Source: Curtobacterium sp. MMLR14_010
Lineage (GTDB): Bacteria; Actinomycetota; Actinomycetes; Actinomycetales; Microbacteriaceae
Assembly: GCF_001865015.1 (NCBI RefSeq)
Contig: NZ_MJGV01000017.1
Coordinates: forward strand, 951-52,078
Length of the DNA stretch: 51,128 nucleotides
Direction of reading: 5' to 3'
Below, piece after piece: positions 25,775 to 33,720 of the stretch (position 1 is the first letter of the stretch; the number at the start of each line of letters is the position of its first letter). The translations under genes were made by a program, and so were the position numbers. The notes below the pieces were generated by a model. The model searched no databases and had not been told where the DNA came from. It saw nothing but the letters and a program-made list of their open reading frames with translations.

Positions 25775-26271
25775 CGGACGCTGTCCGGATCGCGCCGTCG
25801 CTCGTCGCGGAACTGACAGTCCGCGGTGAGACGGTCGCGGTGGCGGAGTCGCTCACCGGCGGCCTCGTCGTCGCGGAACTCGTCGCCGTGCCGGGCGCGA
25901 GCGCGGTCGTCCGCGGTGGTGTCGTCGCCTACGCGACCCCGGTCAAGACATCGGTGCTCGGGGTCTCCGCAGAGCTGCTGGCCGCCAACGGTGCCGTGGA
26001 CCCCGAGGTGGCACGCCAGATGGCCAGCGGGGTGCGCCGTGCCCTGGCCGTGGACGGCGTCCCCGCCACGTGGGGGATCAGCACCACGGGCGTGGCCGGA
26101 CCGGACCCGCAGGACGGCCAGCCGGTCGGCACGGTCTTCGTCGGGATCGCGTCCGAAGCGGGCGCCGAGGCCTTCGCGCTGCACCTCGACGGTGACCGCG
26201 AGGCAATCCGGACGGCCTCGGTCTCCGAACTCCTGTCACGACTGTCCATCCGGCTCGAGACCGGGGAATGA
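25771..26271 (+). CDS. cinA: CinA C-terminal domain protein (NMN amidohydrolase-like)
   Basis: 166 residues, only the C-terminal CinA domain. Motifs are AVAESLTGGLVVAELV with the nucleophile-like serine, ASAVVRGGVVAYATPVK, and ISTTGVAGPDPQDGQPVGTVFVG. Stand-alone domains of this type include PncC, which deamidates nicotinamide mononucleotide. Association with recA gives the competence/damage name. The ATGA overlap with pgsA shows operon membership. The N-terminal MoCF-like domain of full-length CinA is absent, as is usual in actinobacteria. Confidence 0.88.
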   Translation: MTDAVRIAPSLVAELTVRGETVAVAESLTGGLVVAELVAVPGASAVVRGGVVAYATPVKTSVLGVSAELLAANGAVDPEVARQMASGVRRALAVDGVPATWGISTTGVAGPDPQDGQPVGTVFVGIASEAGAEAFALHLDGDREAIRTASVSELLSRLSIRLETGE

Positions 26272-26331
26272 CCCGCGTTACCACCGGGTTACATCTCACG
26301 CAATCTCCAGCAGGACGGCAGCCCAGGTGGC

Positions 26332-26337
26332 TAGCAT
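26332..26337 (+). promoter_or_regulatory. -10 box TAGCAT upstream of clgR
   Basis: GGCTAGCATGCTG lies about 85 nt before the clgR ATG. It suggests a separate promoter in addition to read-through from the ftsK operon. GCAAC/GTTGC (26341-26362) just downstream forms a short inverted repeat of unknown meaning. Confidence 0.4.
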
Positions 26338-26423
26338 GCTGCAACCGGCAACGCGCAGTTGCTGAACCCGAACCGGTCATCCCGATCGGCCGGGCGCGGA
26401 GACGACAGAGAGGAGGAGTTCTC

Positions 26424-26732
26424 ATGGTTCTCGTTCGTCAGGAAATCGGCGATGTCCTGCGGGACTTCCGCTTGCAGAAGGGCCGGACCCTCCGTCAGGT
26501 CGCGTCCAAGGCCAGCGTCGCACTCGGGTACCTCAGTGAGGTCGAGCGCGGACAGAAGGAAGCCAGTTCGGAGATCCTCGCATCCGTCGCGGACGCGCTG
26601 GACACCCCGATCTCGACCATCATGCGCGAGGTGGGCGACCGCCTCGCCGTCGTGGAGGGCCTGACCGCCGTCCCGGACACGCTCCCGGACGAGCTCGTCG
26701 CTGAGTTCGACAACGACCTCGCGGTGCGCTGA
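26424..26732 (+). CDS. clgR: XRE-family regulator, ClgR-like
   Basis: 102 residues. The helix-turn-helix covers about 8-62 (IGDVLRDFRLQKGRTLRQVASKASVALGYLSEVERGQKEASSEILASVADAL); the rest is short and acidic. Size, sequence and location after ftsK-pgsA-cinA match ClgR, the actinobacterial activator of clp protease genes. AGGAGG about six nucleotides upstream marks the ATG. ClgR is itself Clp-degraded in Streptomyces through a C-terminal tag; here the end is LAVR rather than the Ala-Ala ending. Confidence 0.88.
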   Translation: MVLVRQEIGDVLRDFRLQKGRTLRQVASKASVALGYLSEVERGQKEASSEILASVADALDTPISTIMREVGDRLAVVEGLTAVPDTLPDELVAEFDNDLAVR

Positions 26733-26747
26733 GTCGCACTGCCCTCC

Positions 26748-26781
26748 GAACGCCCCCACCGGTCCGCCGGCGGGGGCGTTC
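26748..26781 (+). terminator. Terminator hairpin after clgR
   Basis: GAACGCCCCC (26748-26757) and GGGGGCGTTC (26772-26781) form a perfect 10-bp stem; CCGG in the loop can extend it. It is followed by GTCGTCC, not a T-run. Confidence 0.75.
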
Positions 26782-26798
26782 GTCGTCCGGGCTCGGTC

Positions 26799-26804
26799 TA
26801 CCCT
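26799..26804 (+). promoter_or_regulatory. -10 box TACCCT for the DUF3046 gene
   Basis: TACCCT ends six nucleotides before the ATG at 26811; leaderless start inferred. Confidence 0.5.
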
Positions 26805-26810
26805 TGACGG

Positions 26811-27035
26811 ATGCGCGTGAGTGAGTTCTGGCGAGCCGTCGACCAGGTGTTCGGGGAGGCCTACGGGGCCGTCGTCGCTCGGGACGTCGTGCTCGAGGAA
26901 CTCGGTGGCCGGTCCGCGGCGGACGCCATCGCCGCGGGGATCGACACCCGCAAGGTCTGGGACGCGCTCTGCGACTCGCAGGACGTCCCGCTCGACCGCC
27001 GGCACGGCAAGGGCCTGATCGACCCGCCGAGCTGA
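26811..27035 (+). CDS. DUF3046 family protein
   Basis: 74 residues: MRVSEFWRAVDQVFGEAYG, then the helix DVVLEELGGRSAADAIAAG and DTRKVWDALCDSQDVPLDRRHG. These match the small actinobacterial DUF3046 family, which sits directly upstream of recA in many species and has no known function. The acidic-aromatic N-terminus and the WDALC core look like a small helical binding protein. Recruitment to recombination is only a guess from position. Confidence 0.85.
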   Translation: MRVSEFWRAVDQVFGEAYGAVVARDVVLEELGGRSAADAIAAGIDTRKVWDALCDSQDVPLDRRHGKGLIDPPS

Positions 27036-27045
27036 CATCGAGCAC

Positions 27046-27061
27046 CCGAACACGTGTTCGG
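27046..27061. promoter_or_regulatory. LexA (SOS) box 1 upstream of recA
   Basis: CCGAACACGTGTTCGG is a perfect 16-bp palindrome of the actinobacterial CGAAC-N4-GTTCG class. It lies 24 bp (start to start) upstream of a second box. Confidence 0.75.
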
Positions 27062-27069
27062 CGTGTCGC

Positions 27070-27098
27070 TCGAACGGGTGTTCGACCGGTGGTAGCTT
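27070..27098 (+). promoter_or_regulatory. LexA (SOS) box 2 and recA promoter
   Basis: TCGAACGGGTGTTCGA (27070-27085) is an exact TCGAAC-N4-GTTCGA box. A TAGCTT -10 follows at 27093-27098, so LexA would cover the -35 position. The transcript would have a leader of about 190 nt before recA. Confidence 0.8.
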
Positions 27099-27156
27099 CC
27101 TCCACAGCGGCGTACCCAGCGGATTCCCTCCACAGGCAGCGTGGTGACCGGCAGTG

Positions 27157-27179
27157 ATGTCGGTGGCCCGTCCTAGGTT
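27157..27179 (+). promoter_or_regulatory. RecA-NDp-like (PafBC-type) promoter of recA
   Basis: ATGTCGGTG, exactly eight nucleotides, then TAGGTT matches the mycobacterial RecA-NDp pattern TTGTCRGTG-N8-TANNNT except for the first base. That promoter class is activated by PafBC after DNA damage, independently of LexA. Confidence 0.6.
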
Positions 27180-27293
27180 CGGAGTCATCGGGAACACCCG
27201 AAGCCTTGTCCGAGAACCCCTGGCCCTGCACCATCGGCCGCGGGGGATCGGACAGCCTACAGGCGGCAGACACCGAGCAGAAGGACCACCACC

Positions 27294-28358
27294 ATGCCAT
27301 CACCCGCAGACCGCGAGAAGTCCCTCGAGACCGCACTCGCGCAGATCGACCGGCAGTTCGGCAAGGGTGCTGTGATGCGCCTCGGCTCGGACGAGCGCGC
27401 ACCGGTCGCCACCATCCCGACCGGCTCCGTCGCCCTCGACGTCGCGCTGGGGATCGGTGGGCTGCCCCGTGGCCGCATCATCGAGATCTACGGCCCGGAG
27501 TCCTCCGGCAAGACCACGCTCACGATCCACGCGATCGCGAACGCCCAGCGCAACGGTGGCATCGCGGCCTTCATCGACGCCGAGCACGCGCTCGACCCCG
27601 AGTACGCCAAGGCGCTCGGTGTCGACATCGACGCCCTCCTGGTGTCGCAGCCGGACACCGCCGAGCAGGCCCTCGAGATCGCCGACATGCTCGTCCGCTC
27701 GGGCTCCATCGACCTGATCGTCATCGACTCCGTCGCCGCGCTCGTGCCCCGCGCCGAGATCGAGGGCGAGATGGGTGACTCCCACGTGGGTCTCCAGGCC
27801 CGCCTCATGTCACAGGCGCTCCGCAAGCTCGCCGGTGGGCTCAACCAGACGCAGACCACGATGATCTTCATCAACCAGCTGCGCGAGAAGATCGGTGTGT
27901 TCTTCGGTTCCCCCGAGACCACCTCCGGCGGCAAGGCGCTCAAGTTCTACGCGTCGGTCCGCCTCGACATCCGTCGCATCGAGACCCTGAAGAGCGGTAC
28001 GGACGCCGTCGGCAACCGCACGCGCGTCAAGGTCGTCAAGAACAAGATGGCGCCGCCCTTCAAGCAGGCCGAGTTCGACATCCTGTACGGCACGGGCATC
28101 TCGCGTGAGGGCTCGCTGCTCGACTTCGGTGTGGACCACAACATCGTCAAGAAGTCGGGTGCCTGGTACACCTACGACGGCGACCAGCTCGGGCAGGGCA
28201 AGGAGAACTCCCGGTCCTTCCTGATCCAGAACCCCGAGATCGCCGCCGACATCGAGGGCAAGATCCTCGCCAAGCTCGGCATCGGTGGGGCCAAGCCCGC
28301 CGCTGACGCCGCCCCGGTCGAGTCCATCGAGCCCAAGCTCGCTCGCAAGGGCGCGTGA
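27294..28358 (+). CDS. recA: Recombinase RecA
   Basis: 354 residues, standard length and no intein. Walker [11 protein letters not shown] lies near residues 66-75; [22 protein letters not shown] (Walker B and loop 1), loop 2 [21 protein letters not shown] and the C-terminal domain are all intact. RecA catalyses strand exchange and triggers LexA self-cleavage (lexA is at 35336 in this window). AAGGA about eight nucleotides upstream marks the ATG. It is preceded by two LexA boxes and a PafBC-type promoter, and its TGA overlaps the recX GTG. Confidence 0.98.
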   Translation: MPSPADREKSLETALAQIDRQFGKGAVMRLGSDERAPVATIPTGSVALDVALGIGGLPRGRIIEIYGPESSGKTTLTIHAIANAQRNGGIAAFIDAEHALDPEYAKALGVDIDALLVSQPDTAEQALEIADMLVRSGSIDLIVIDSVAALVPRAEIEGEMGDSHVGLQARLMSQALRKLAGGLNQTQTTMIFINQLREKIGVFFGSPETTSGGKALKFYASVRLDIRRIETLKSGTDAVGNRTRVKVVKNKMAPPFKQAEFDILYGTGISREGSLLDFGVDHNIVKKSGAWYTYDGDQLGQGKENSRSFLIQNPEIAADIEGKILAKLGIGGAKPAADAAPVESIEPKLARKGA

Positions 28359-29344
28359 CCAGCCGCAACGACGACGACGCGGACCTCGCACCGGTCACTG
28401 ACCTGTTCGGTGCGAGGTCCCGTCGTCGTGCGGGGGCGACCGGTTCCCAGGACGACACGGCACCTGATGCGGTGTCGTCGGAGTCGTCTTCTTCGTCGAC
28501 GCGTCCGTCGTCGGCGCCAGCACGTCCGTCGTCCCGGATCGCTCCGGTCGCCGACATCTCCGGCATCGACCCCGCGGGTGCTCCCGTGGTCGATGACGGC
28601 GATCACGGCGACGACAGCTCGATGGACGCCGATGCGGACAGCCCGGTGCCGATCGGGGGACCCCGTGGGCAGGCCGCCTGGGTGTCCCCGGTCGTCGGTG
28701 ACGGCTCCGGTCGCAGCGCTCGGGCGGAACAGTCCGGGTACGACGACGACGGCGCGGACGCGACCACCGCCTCGGTCTTCTCGATCAGCGGTGGCGAGGA
28801 GATCGACCCCGCCGACGCACCCCGTCCACTCGACGAGCAGCGTGCCGACGCCGAGCGGCTCAGCATGCGAGCGCTCGGACGCAAGGGCGTGAGCGAGTCC
28901 GAGCTCCGGACGATGCTCAGGGGCAGCGACCTCGACCCCGACGTGGTCGAGCACGAGGTCGAACGGCTCACCCGGGTGGGGCTGCTCGACGACGTCGCGC
29001 TGGCCACCGACCTGGTGGACCGGTTGCACGACCGGAAGGGCCTCGGGCGCCAGGGCGTCGTCGCGGAACTGCGTCGTCGTGGCATCGGTGCCGAGGCGAT
29101 CGACGCGGCCCTCGACGCCGCCGCGGACGACGAGGACGACGAGTTCGTGCGGGCGATCGAGCTCGCGCAGAAGCGTGTCGGCCAGCTCCGCGGACTCGAC
29201 CGCGCCACGGCCGAGCGACGACTCTCCGGATACCTCATGCGCAAGGGCTACAACGGCGGCGTGGTCCGGATCGCGGTCGAGCGCGCGCTCGACGGCGGCG
29301 GGCCGAAGCCCGGCGGACCCCGCGGGACCGTCCGGTTCGAGTAG
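28355..29344 (+). CDS. recX: RecX regulatory protein with long acidic N-terminal extension
   Basis: 329 residues, about twice the usual RecX length. The conserved RecX repeats occupy about 165-329 ([74 protein letters not shown]). The first 160 residues are rich in Asp, Ser, Ala and Pro and look disordered. RecX binds the RecA filament and limits its activity. The GTG start overlaps the recA stop as GTGA, which argues against a later start, but no independent evidence fixes it. The extension may be genuine or partly untranslated. Confidence 0.85.
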   Translation: MTSRNDDDADLAPVTDLFGARSRRRAGATGSQDDTAPDAVSSESSSSSTRPSSAPARPSSRIAPVADISGIDPAGAPVVDDGDHGDDSSMDADADSPVPIGGPRGQAAWVSPVVGDGSGRSARAEQSGYDDDGADATTASVFSISGGEEIDPADAPRPLDEQRADAERLSMRALGRKGVSESELRTMLRGSDLDPDVVEHEVERLTRVGLLDDVALATDLVDRLHDRKGLGRQGVVAELRRRGIGAEAIDAALDAAADDEDDEFVRAIELAQKRVGQLRGLDRATAERRLSGYLMRKGYNGGVVRIAVERALDGGGPKPGGPRGTVRFE

Positions 29345-29380
29345 CGACGAGCGGCGGCCATGGTCGGTTGTCCTGCGAAT

Positions 29381-29386
29381 TACACT
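29381..29386 (+). promoter_or_regulatory. -10 box TACACT for miaB
   Basis: AATTACACT, in an unusually AT-rich patch, ends nine nucleotides before the ATG at 29396; a leader of at most a few nucleotides is inferred. Confidence 0.5.
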
Positions 29387-29395
29387 TAGACGACC

Positions 29396-30889
29396 ATGGC
29401 CACCCTCGCAGCGCGCCCGCGTACCTACGAAGTCCGCACCTACGGGTGCCAGATGAACGTGCACGACTCAGAGCGCCTGAGCGGCTCGCTGCAGGCCTCC
29501 GGGTACGTAGCGGCCGACGGCGAGCAGGCCGACGTCGTCGTGATCAACACCTGCGCGGTGCGCGAGAACGCCGACAAGCGCCTGTACGGCAACCTCGGGC
29601 TGCTCGCCGGCATCAAGCGCGAGCACCCCGGGATGCAGATCGCGGTCGGCGGGTGCCTGGCGCAGAAGGACAAGGCCGTCATCCTCGAGAAGGCGCCGTG
29701 GGTGGACGTCGTCTTCGGGACCCACAACATGGGGTCCCTGCCGACGCTGCTCGAGCGCGCGCGGCACAACGGCGAGGCACAGCTCGAGATCCTCGAGTCG
29801 CTCGACGTCTTCCCGTCGACGCTGCCGACGAAGCGCGAGTCGACCCACAGCGGCTGGGTGTCGATCTCCGTCGGCTGCAACAACACCTGCACGTTCTGCA
29901 TCGTGCCGTCGCTGCGCGGCACGGAGAAGGACCGTCGCCCCGGTGACGTCCTCGCCGAGATCCAGGCCCTGGTCGACGACGGTGCGATCGAGGTCACCCT
30001 GCTCGGGCAGAACGTGAACTCCTACGGCGTCGAGTTCGGCGACCGCCAGGCGTTCGGCAACCTCCTCCGCGCGACCGGGCAGATCGAGGGCCTCGAACGC
30101 GTGCGCTTCACCAGCCCGCACCCGGCGGCCTTCACCGACGACGTCATCGACGCCATGGCCGAGACCCCGAACGTGATGCCGCAGCTCCACATGCCGCTGC
30201 AGTCGGGGTCGGACCGGGTCCTCAAGGCCATGCGCCGCAGCTACCGCAGCGAGCGGTTCCTCGGGATCCTCGACCGGGTCCGTGCAGCGATGCCACACGC
30301 CGCGATCTCGACCGACATCATCGTCGGGTTCCCCGGCGAGACCGAGGCGGACTTCGAGGACACGCTCCGGGTCGTCGAGGCGGCCCGCTTCGCGACGGCG
30401 TTCACGTTCCAGTACTCCATCCGTCCCGGCACCCCGGCGGCCACGATGGACGACCAGCTGCCGAAAGAGATCGTCCAGGCGCGCTACGAGCGGCTCGTGG
30501 CGCTGCAGGAACGGATCACCGCCGAGGAGAACGCGAAGCAGGTCGGCCGCACGGTCGAGGTCCTGGTCGCAACGGGGGAGGGCAAGAAGGACGAGGCCAC
30601 CCACCGGCTCTCCGGCCGCGCCGAGGACTCCCGCCTGGTTCACTTCGCGGTCCCGGCGGGTTCCGACATCCCCCGACCGGGCGACGTCGTCACCGTGGAG
30701 GTCACCCGGTCGGCGCCGCACTTCCTCATCGCCGACGGTGACGCCCCCTTGCGCATCCGTCGCACCCGTGCCGGCGAGGCCTGGGACCGTGCCGCCGCCG
30801 AGTCCTGCGGCGTCCCGACGCCCGCGGCACCCGGCAGCGGGCCGGGGCCCGTGTCGCTGGGCCTGCCGTCGCTCCGTGTCGGGCGCTGA
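29396..30889 (+). CDS. miaB: tRNA-2-methylthio-N6-dimethylallyladenosine synthase
   Basis: 497 residues. The N-terminal UPF0004 domain carries three cluster cysteines ([28 protein letters not shown]). The radical SAM site CNNTCTFC (C-x3-C-x2-C) lies near residues 160-167, and a TRAM domain ends the protein. MiaB adds the methylthio group to position 2 of i6A37 in tRNA. Its partner MiaA, encoded next, makes i6A37. The two genes overlap by 14 nt. Confidence 0.95.
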   Translation: MATLAARPRTYEVRTYGCQMNVHDSERLSGSLQASGYVAADGEQADVVVINTCAVRENADKRLYGNLGLLAGIKREHPGMQIAVGGCLAQKDKAVILEKAPWVDVVFGTHNMGSLPTLLERARHNGEAQLEILESLDVFPSTLPTKRESTHSGWVSISVGCNNTCTFCIVPSLRGTEKDRRPGDVLAEIQALVDDGAIEVTLLGQNVNSYGVEFGDRQAFGNLLRATGQIEGLERVRFTSPHPAAFTDDVIDAMAETPNVMPQLHMPLQSGSDRVLKAMRRSYRSERFLGILDRVRAAMPHAAISTDIIVGFPGETEADFEDTLRVVEAARFATAFTFQYSIRPGTPAATMDDQLPKEIVQARYERLVALQERITAEENAKQVGRTVEVLVATGEGKKDEATHRLSGRAEDSRLVHFAVPAGSDIPRPGDVVTVEVTRSAPHFLIADGDAPLRIRRTRAGEAWDRAAAESCGVPTPAAPGSGPGPVSLGLPSLRVGR

Positions 30890-31814
30890 GACCCCCGGGC
30901 GGCTGATCGCGGTCGTCGGGGCCACCGGGACGGGCAAGTCCGACCTCGCGATCGCGATCGCCGACCGGCACCGCGACCAGGGCCGCAGCGCTGAGATCGT
31001 CAACGCCGACGCGATGCAGTTCTACCGGGGGATGGACATCGGCACCGCGAAGGTGCCCGAGGCCGAGCGGCACGGCATCCCGCACCACCAGCTCGACGTG
31101 CTCGACGTCACGGACGAGGCCAGCGTCGCCGCCTACCAGCGCGACGCCCGCGCGACCATCGACCGCGTGCTCGAGGACGGCGGCGTCGCGGTGCTCGTCG
31201 GCGGCAGCGGCCTGTACGTGTCCTCGGTGCTCCACGACCTCGACTTCCCGGGCACCGACCCGGAGCTCCGCCGCGCGCTCGAGCAGGAGCACGAGGACCA
31301 CGGGCCGGCCCCGCTGCTGGCCCGGCTGCGCGAGCTCGACCCGGCGGCGGCCGCCACCATCGACGCCCGCAACCCCCGGCGGCTGATCCGCGCCGTCGAG
31401 ATCGCGAGCCGGTCGGACCGCGTCACCACGAGCCTCCCGTCCGCGCCCCGCGCCTGGCGACCGGCCCGGGTGCTGCACCTGCGTCGTGACCGCGAGCAGC
31501 TCGTCGCCGCGCTCCACGAGCGCGCCGCCCGCATGTTCCGGGATGGCCTGGTCGACGAGGTCGCCGGGCTCCGCGACCGCGGACTGGAGCAGGGCCGGAC
31601 CGCGCGGGCGGCGATCGGGTACGCACAGGCGCTGGACGTGCTGCGCGGGGACGCGAGCGTCGAGGACGCGGTGGAGGCCACCGGCATCGCGACCAGGAAG
31701 TACGCGCGACGACAGGTGTCCTGGTTCCGTCGGTACGCCGAGGCCGAGGAGCTCGACGTCACCGGGGCCGACCGGGACGGCCTGACGGCGGTGGCCCGTA
31801 GGATCGTGGCGTGA
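30876..31814 (+). CDS. miaA: tRNA dimethylallyltransferase
   Basis: 312 residues. P-loop [17 protein letters not shown], the [17 protein letters not shown] segment, HHQLDVLDV and [10 protein letters not shown] are the conserved MiaA blocks. The C-terminal half has [14 protein letters not shown]. The enzyme transfers the dimethylallyl group to A37 of tRNAs, making the substrate for MiaB. GTG 30876 overlaps the miaB end. A later in-frame start would remove the P-loop. It overlaps dapF by four bases (GTGA). Confidence 0.94.
   Translation: MSGAETPGRLIAVVGATGTGKSDLAIAIADRHRDQGRSAEIVNADAMQFYRGMDIGTAKVPEAERHGIPHHQLDVLDVTDEASVAAYQRDARATIDRVLEDGGVAVLVGGSGLYVSSVLHDLDFPGTDPELRRALEQEHEDHGPAPLLARLRELDPAAAATIDARNPRRLIRAVEIASRSDRVTTSLPSAPRAWRPARVLHLRRDREQLVAALHERAARMFRDGLVDEVAGLRDRGLEQGRTARAAIGYAQALDVLRGDASVEDAVEATGIATRKYARRQVSWFRRYAEAEELDVTGADRDGLTAVARRIVA
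31799..31804 (+). promoter_or_regulatory. Internal -10 box TAGGAT for dapF within the end of miaA
   Basis: TAGGAT inside the last codons of miaA ends six nucleotides before the dapF GTG at 31811. It would allow a leaderless dapF mRNA separate from miaB-miaA. Confidence 0.5.
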
Positions 31815-32701
31815 CCGAGCTGCACTTCACCAAGGGCCAGGGGACCGGCAACGACTTCGTCCTGTTCGCCGACCCCGACGCGACGGTCGACCTGAACCCC
31901 GACCGCATCCGTGCCATCGCCGACCGACGCTTCGGCGTGGGCGCGGACGGCGTCATCCGGGCCGTGCGGTCCGACGCCCTCCCCGAGGGCCGCGCGATCG
32001 TCGCCGAGGACCCCTCGGCCACCTGGTTCATGGACTACCACAACGCCGACGGCACGGTCGCGGAGATGTGTGGCAACGGCATCCGCGTGTTCGCGCGGTA
32101 CCTCACCGAGTCGGGGCTCGTCGACCTCGCGCCCGGGGAGACCCTGTCCGTCGGCAGCCGCAAGGGCATCGTCGACATCCAGCGACAGGCGAACGGGTTC
32201 GCGGCGGACCTCGGGCGATGGGGTCTGGGGATCGAGGGCGGCGGCGCGGACGACGTGCTGGTGCGCGCGAAGAACCTCGACCGCGCTCGACCCGGCCTCG
32301 GCATCGACGTCGGCAACCCGCACGTGGTCGTGGCCGTGGCGACCGAGGACGAACTCGCCGACCTCGACCTGACCTTCATCCCCGTGCTCGACCCCGCGCC
32401 CGCCGCCGGGGCGAACGTGGAGTTCGTGCTGCCGGGCGAGCCCCTGGTGCAGGACGGCATCGGGCAGATCACGATGCGCGTGCACGAGCGGGGCAGCGGC
32501 GAGACGCTGTCGTGCGGCACGGGTGCCGTGGCGGCTGCCCTGGCGACGCGGCACTGGGCGGGCTCGTCGGCGCCGGACACCTGGCGCGTGCGGGTCCCGG
32601 GCGGGGCCCTCACGGTGCGGATGTTCGCGGCGGAGGACGGCGAGCACGTGTCGCTGGCCGGGCCCGCGGAGCTCGTGTTCTCGGGGGACCTGACGGTCTG
32701 A
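31811..32701 (+). CDS. dapF: Diaminopimelate epimerase
   Basis: 296 residues. The two catalytic cysteines lie in [14 protein letters not shown] and [23 protein letters not shown] at the start and NPHVVVAV in the centre are further family signatures. DapF converts LL- to meso-diaminopimelate for lysine and, in many actinobacteria, for peptidoglycan. The GTG overlaps the miaA stop. A 343-nt gene-free stretch with structured repeats follows. Confidence 0.95.
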   Translation: MTELHFTKGQGTGNDFVLFADPDATVDLNPDRIRAIADRRFGVGADGVIRAVRSDALPEGRAIVAEDPSATWFMDYHNADGTVAEMCGNGIRVFARYLTESGLVDLAPGETLSVGSRKGIVDIQRQANGFAADLGRWGLGIEGGGADDVLVRAKNLDRARPGLGIDVGNPHVVVAVATEDELADLDLTFIPVLDPAPAAGANVEFVLPGEPLVQDGIGQITMRVHERGSGETLSCGTGAVAAALATRHWAGSSAPDTWRVRVPGGALTVRMFAAEDGEHVSLAGPAELVFSGDLTV

Positions 32702-32756
32702 GGGGCTGCGCAGGGCGCTGCGCTGTCCGTCGCGCACGGTGCGGTCCGGTCCTGCT

Positions 32757-32844
32757 GGTGCGAGGTTCCGCACTCGGTGCGGGGACGTGGCGGCGCACGG
32801 GGTGGCCAACCTCGCACCAGCCGGGGTGATCGCGCACGGTGCGC
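32757..32844. repeat. Structured duplicated element, copy 1
   Basis: Outer arms GGTGCGAGGTT (32757-32767) and AACCTCGCACC (32808-32818) form a perfect 11-bp inverted repeat. It encloses CCGCAC-TCG-GTGCGG, a perfect 6-bp hairpin. Just downstream is GCGCA-CGG-TGCGC. Positions 32761-32844 recur at 32933-33015 with two substitutions and one single-base deletion. Apparent ORFs here are read-through of the repeats. No protein is predicted between 32702 and 33044. Confidence 0.85.
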
Positions 32845-32847
32845 ACC

Positions 32848-32873
32848 CCAGCCGGGAGGCTCGCCCCGGCTGG
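32848..32873. repeat. CCAGCCGGG hairpin between the two element copies
   Basis: CCAGCCGGG (32848-32856) pairs with CCCGGCTGG (32865-32873) around AGGCTCGC. The string CAGCCGGGAGGCTCGCCCCG also occurs at 6253-6272 inside the FMN reductase gene, and CCAGCCGGGAGGC occurs in the 45-bp repeats at 2067 and 2404. Confidence 0.75.
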
Positions 32874-32928
32874 CCGACGTCGGTGACGCACGCCGCGCCT
32901 CCCGTCCGGGCCGACGCGCGGCCAGCGT

Positions 32929-33015
32929 GGTACGAGGTTCCGCACTCGGTGCGAGGACGTGGCGGCGCACGGGGTGGCCAACCTCGCACCGGCCGGGTGA
33001 TCGCGCACGGTGCGC
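32929..33015. repeat. Structured duplicated element, copy 2
   Basis: The second copy keeps the right arm AACCTCGCACC (32980-32990) and the inner hairpin. The left arm is GGTACGAGGTT (one change), which leaves a single mismatch in the 11-bp stem. It ends 29 nt before the stop of the methyltransferase gene. Confidence 0.85.
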
Positions 33016-33044
33016 CCAGCGCGGCGCGCAGCGCCCCGCGCGCC

Positions 33045-33659
33045 CTACTCCGCCGTGCGCCGCACCCGCAGCACGCGGAAGCCCTTGTCCGTCGTCGCGC
33101 GGGTGACCTCGTACGACGCCCCGAGCTCCTCGCCCAGCCACCGCTGCAGGGAGTCCCCGCCGAGGTCCTTCGAGACGACGAGCCAGGCGTCACCCGAGAC
33201 CTCGAGCCGGGGGAGCCAGGTCAGCAGGATCGCGTGGAGCTCATCCTTGCCCACCCGGATCGGCGGGTTCGACCAGATCGTGCGGAAGCGCAGGTCGGCG
33301 GGCACGTCGGAGGGCAGCGCGATCGACACGTTCGATGCCCCGGCTGTCGCAGCGTTCTGCCGCGCCAGGTCCAGCACCCGCTCGTTGACGTCGACGCCCC
33401 ACACCTGCGTGTCCGGGGAGCGCAGGGCCATCGTGATCGCGATCGGTCCCCACCCGCACCCGACGTCGAGCAGGGCCCTGTCGGTGGCAGGAGCCGGCAC
33501 CGCGTTCAGCAGCACCCGGGTGCCGCGGTCGAGCCCGTCGGGGCTGAAGACCCCGGCGGCGGTGGTCAGCGACAGCGAACGCCCCGCCAGGGTGACCTCG
33601 ATCTGCCGCGGTCGCGCCTGGCTCTCCGGGGTGGCCGAGAAGTAGTGGTCGTTCGCCAT
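33045..33659 (-). CDS. RsmC-like class I SAM-dependent methyltransferase
   Basis: 204 residues. The SAM motif LLDVGCGWGPIAITMAL (about residues 61-77), the acidic GVDVNERVLDLARQNA and the N6/guanine-methylase-type NPPIRVGK (about 129-136) indicate an RsmC/RlmG-type rRNA guanine methyltransferase. The protein corresponds to the catalytic half of RsmC, as is usual in actinobacteria. The exact target (16S G1207 in E. coli RsmC) is inferred. The ATG at 33659 lies six nucleotides after minus-strand TACGGT with no ribosome-binding site. It diverges from hflX across 61 nt. Confidence 0.88.
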   Translation of the reverse strand: MANDHYFSATPESQARPRQIEVTLAGRSLSLTTAAGVFSPDGLDRGTRVLLNAVPAPATDRALLDVGCGWGPIAITMALRSPDTQVWGVDVNERVLDLARQNAATAGASNVSIALPSDVPADLRFRTIWSNPPIRVGKDELHAILLTWLPRLEVSGDAWLVVSKDLGGDSLQRWLGEELGASYEVTRATTDKGFRVLRVRRTAE

Positions 33660-33665
33660 GGAAGA

Positions 33666-33671
33666 ACCGTA
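33666..33671 (-). promoter_or_regulatory. -10 box TACGGT for the RsmC-like gene
   Basis: Minus-strand TACGGT ends six nucleotides before the ATG at 33659; leaderless start inferred. Confidence 0.5.
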
Positions 33672-33705
33672 CCGGGAACCCCGTGTGTCCCGAGGGCGCC
33701 GGAGG

Positions 33706-33711
33706 TACCCT
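33706..33711 (+). promoter_or_regulatory. -10 box TACCCT for hflX
   Basis: GGTACCCTGTGG ends nine nucleotides before the ATG at 33721; the leader would be only two or three nucleotides. Confidence 0.5.
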
Positions 33712-33720
33712 GTGGACAGC

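Noticed and set aside
32702..33044. A small hidden protein gene between dapF and the RsmC-like gene
   Set aside because: All open frames read through duplicated hairpins and lack start signals; a non-coding element fits better.
33658..33720. An earlier hflX start at ATG 33658
   Set aside because: It would overlap the start of the divergent methyltransferase gene and lie upstream of the hflX -10 box; the ATG at 33721 fits the family and promoter.
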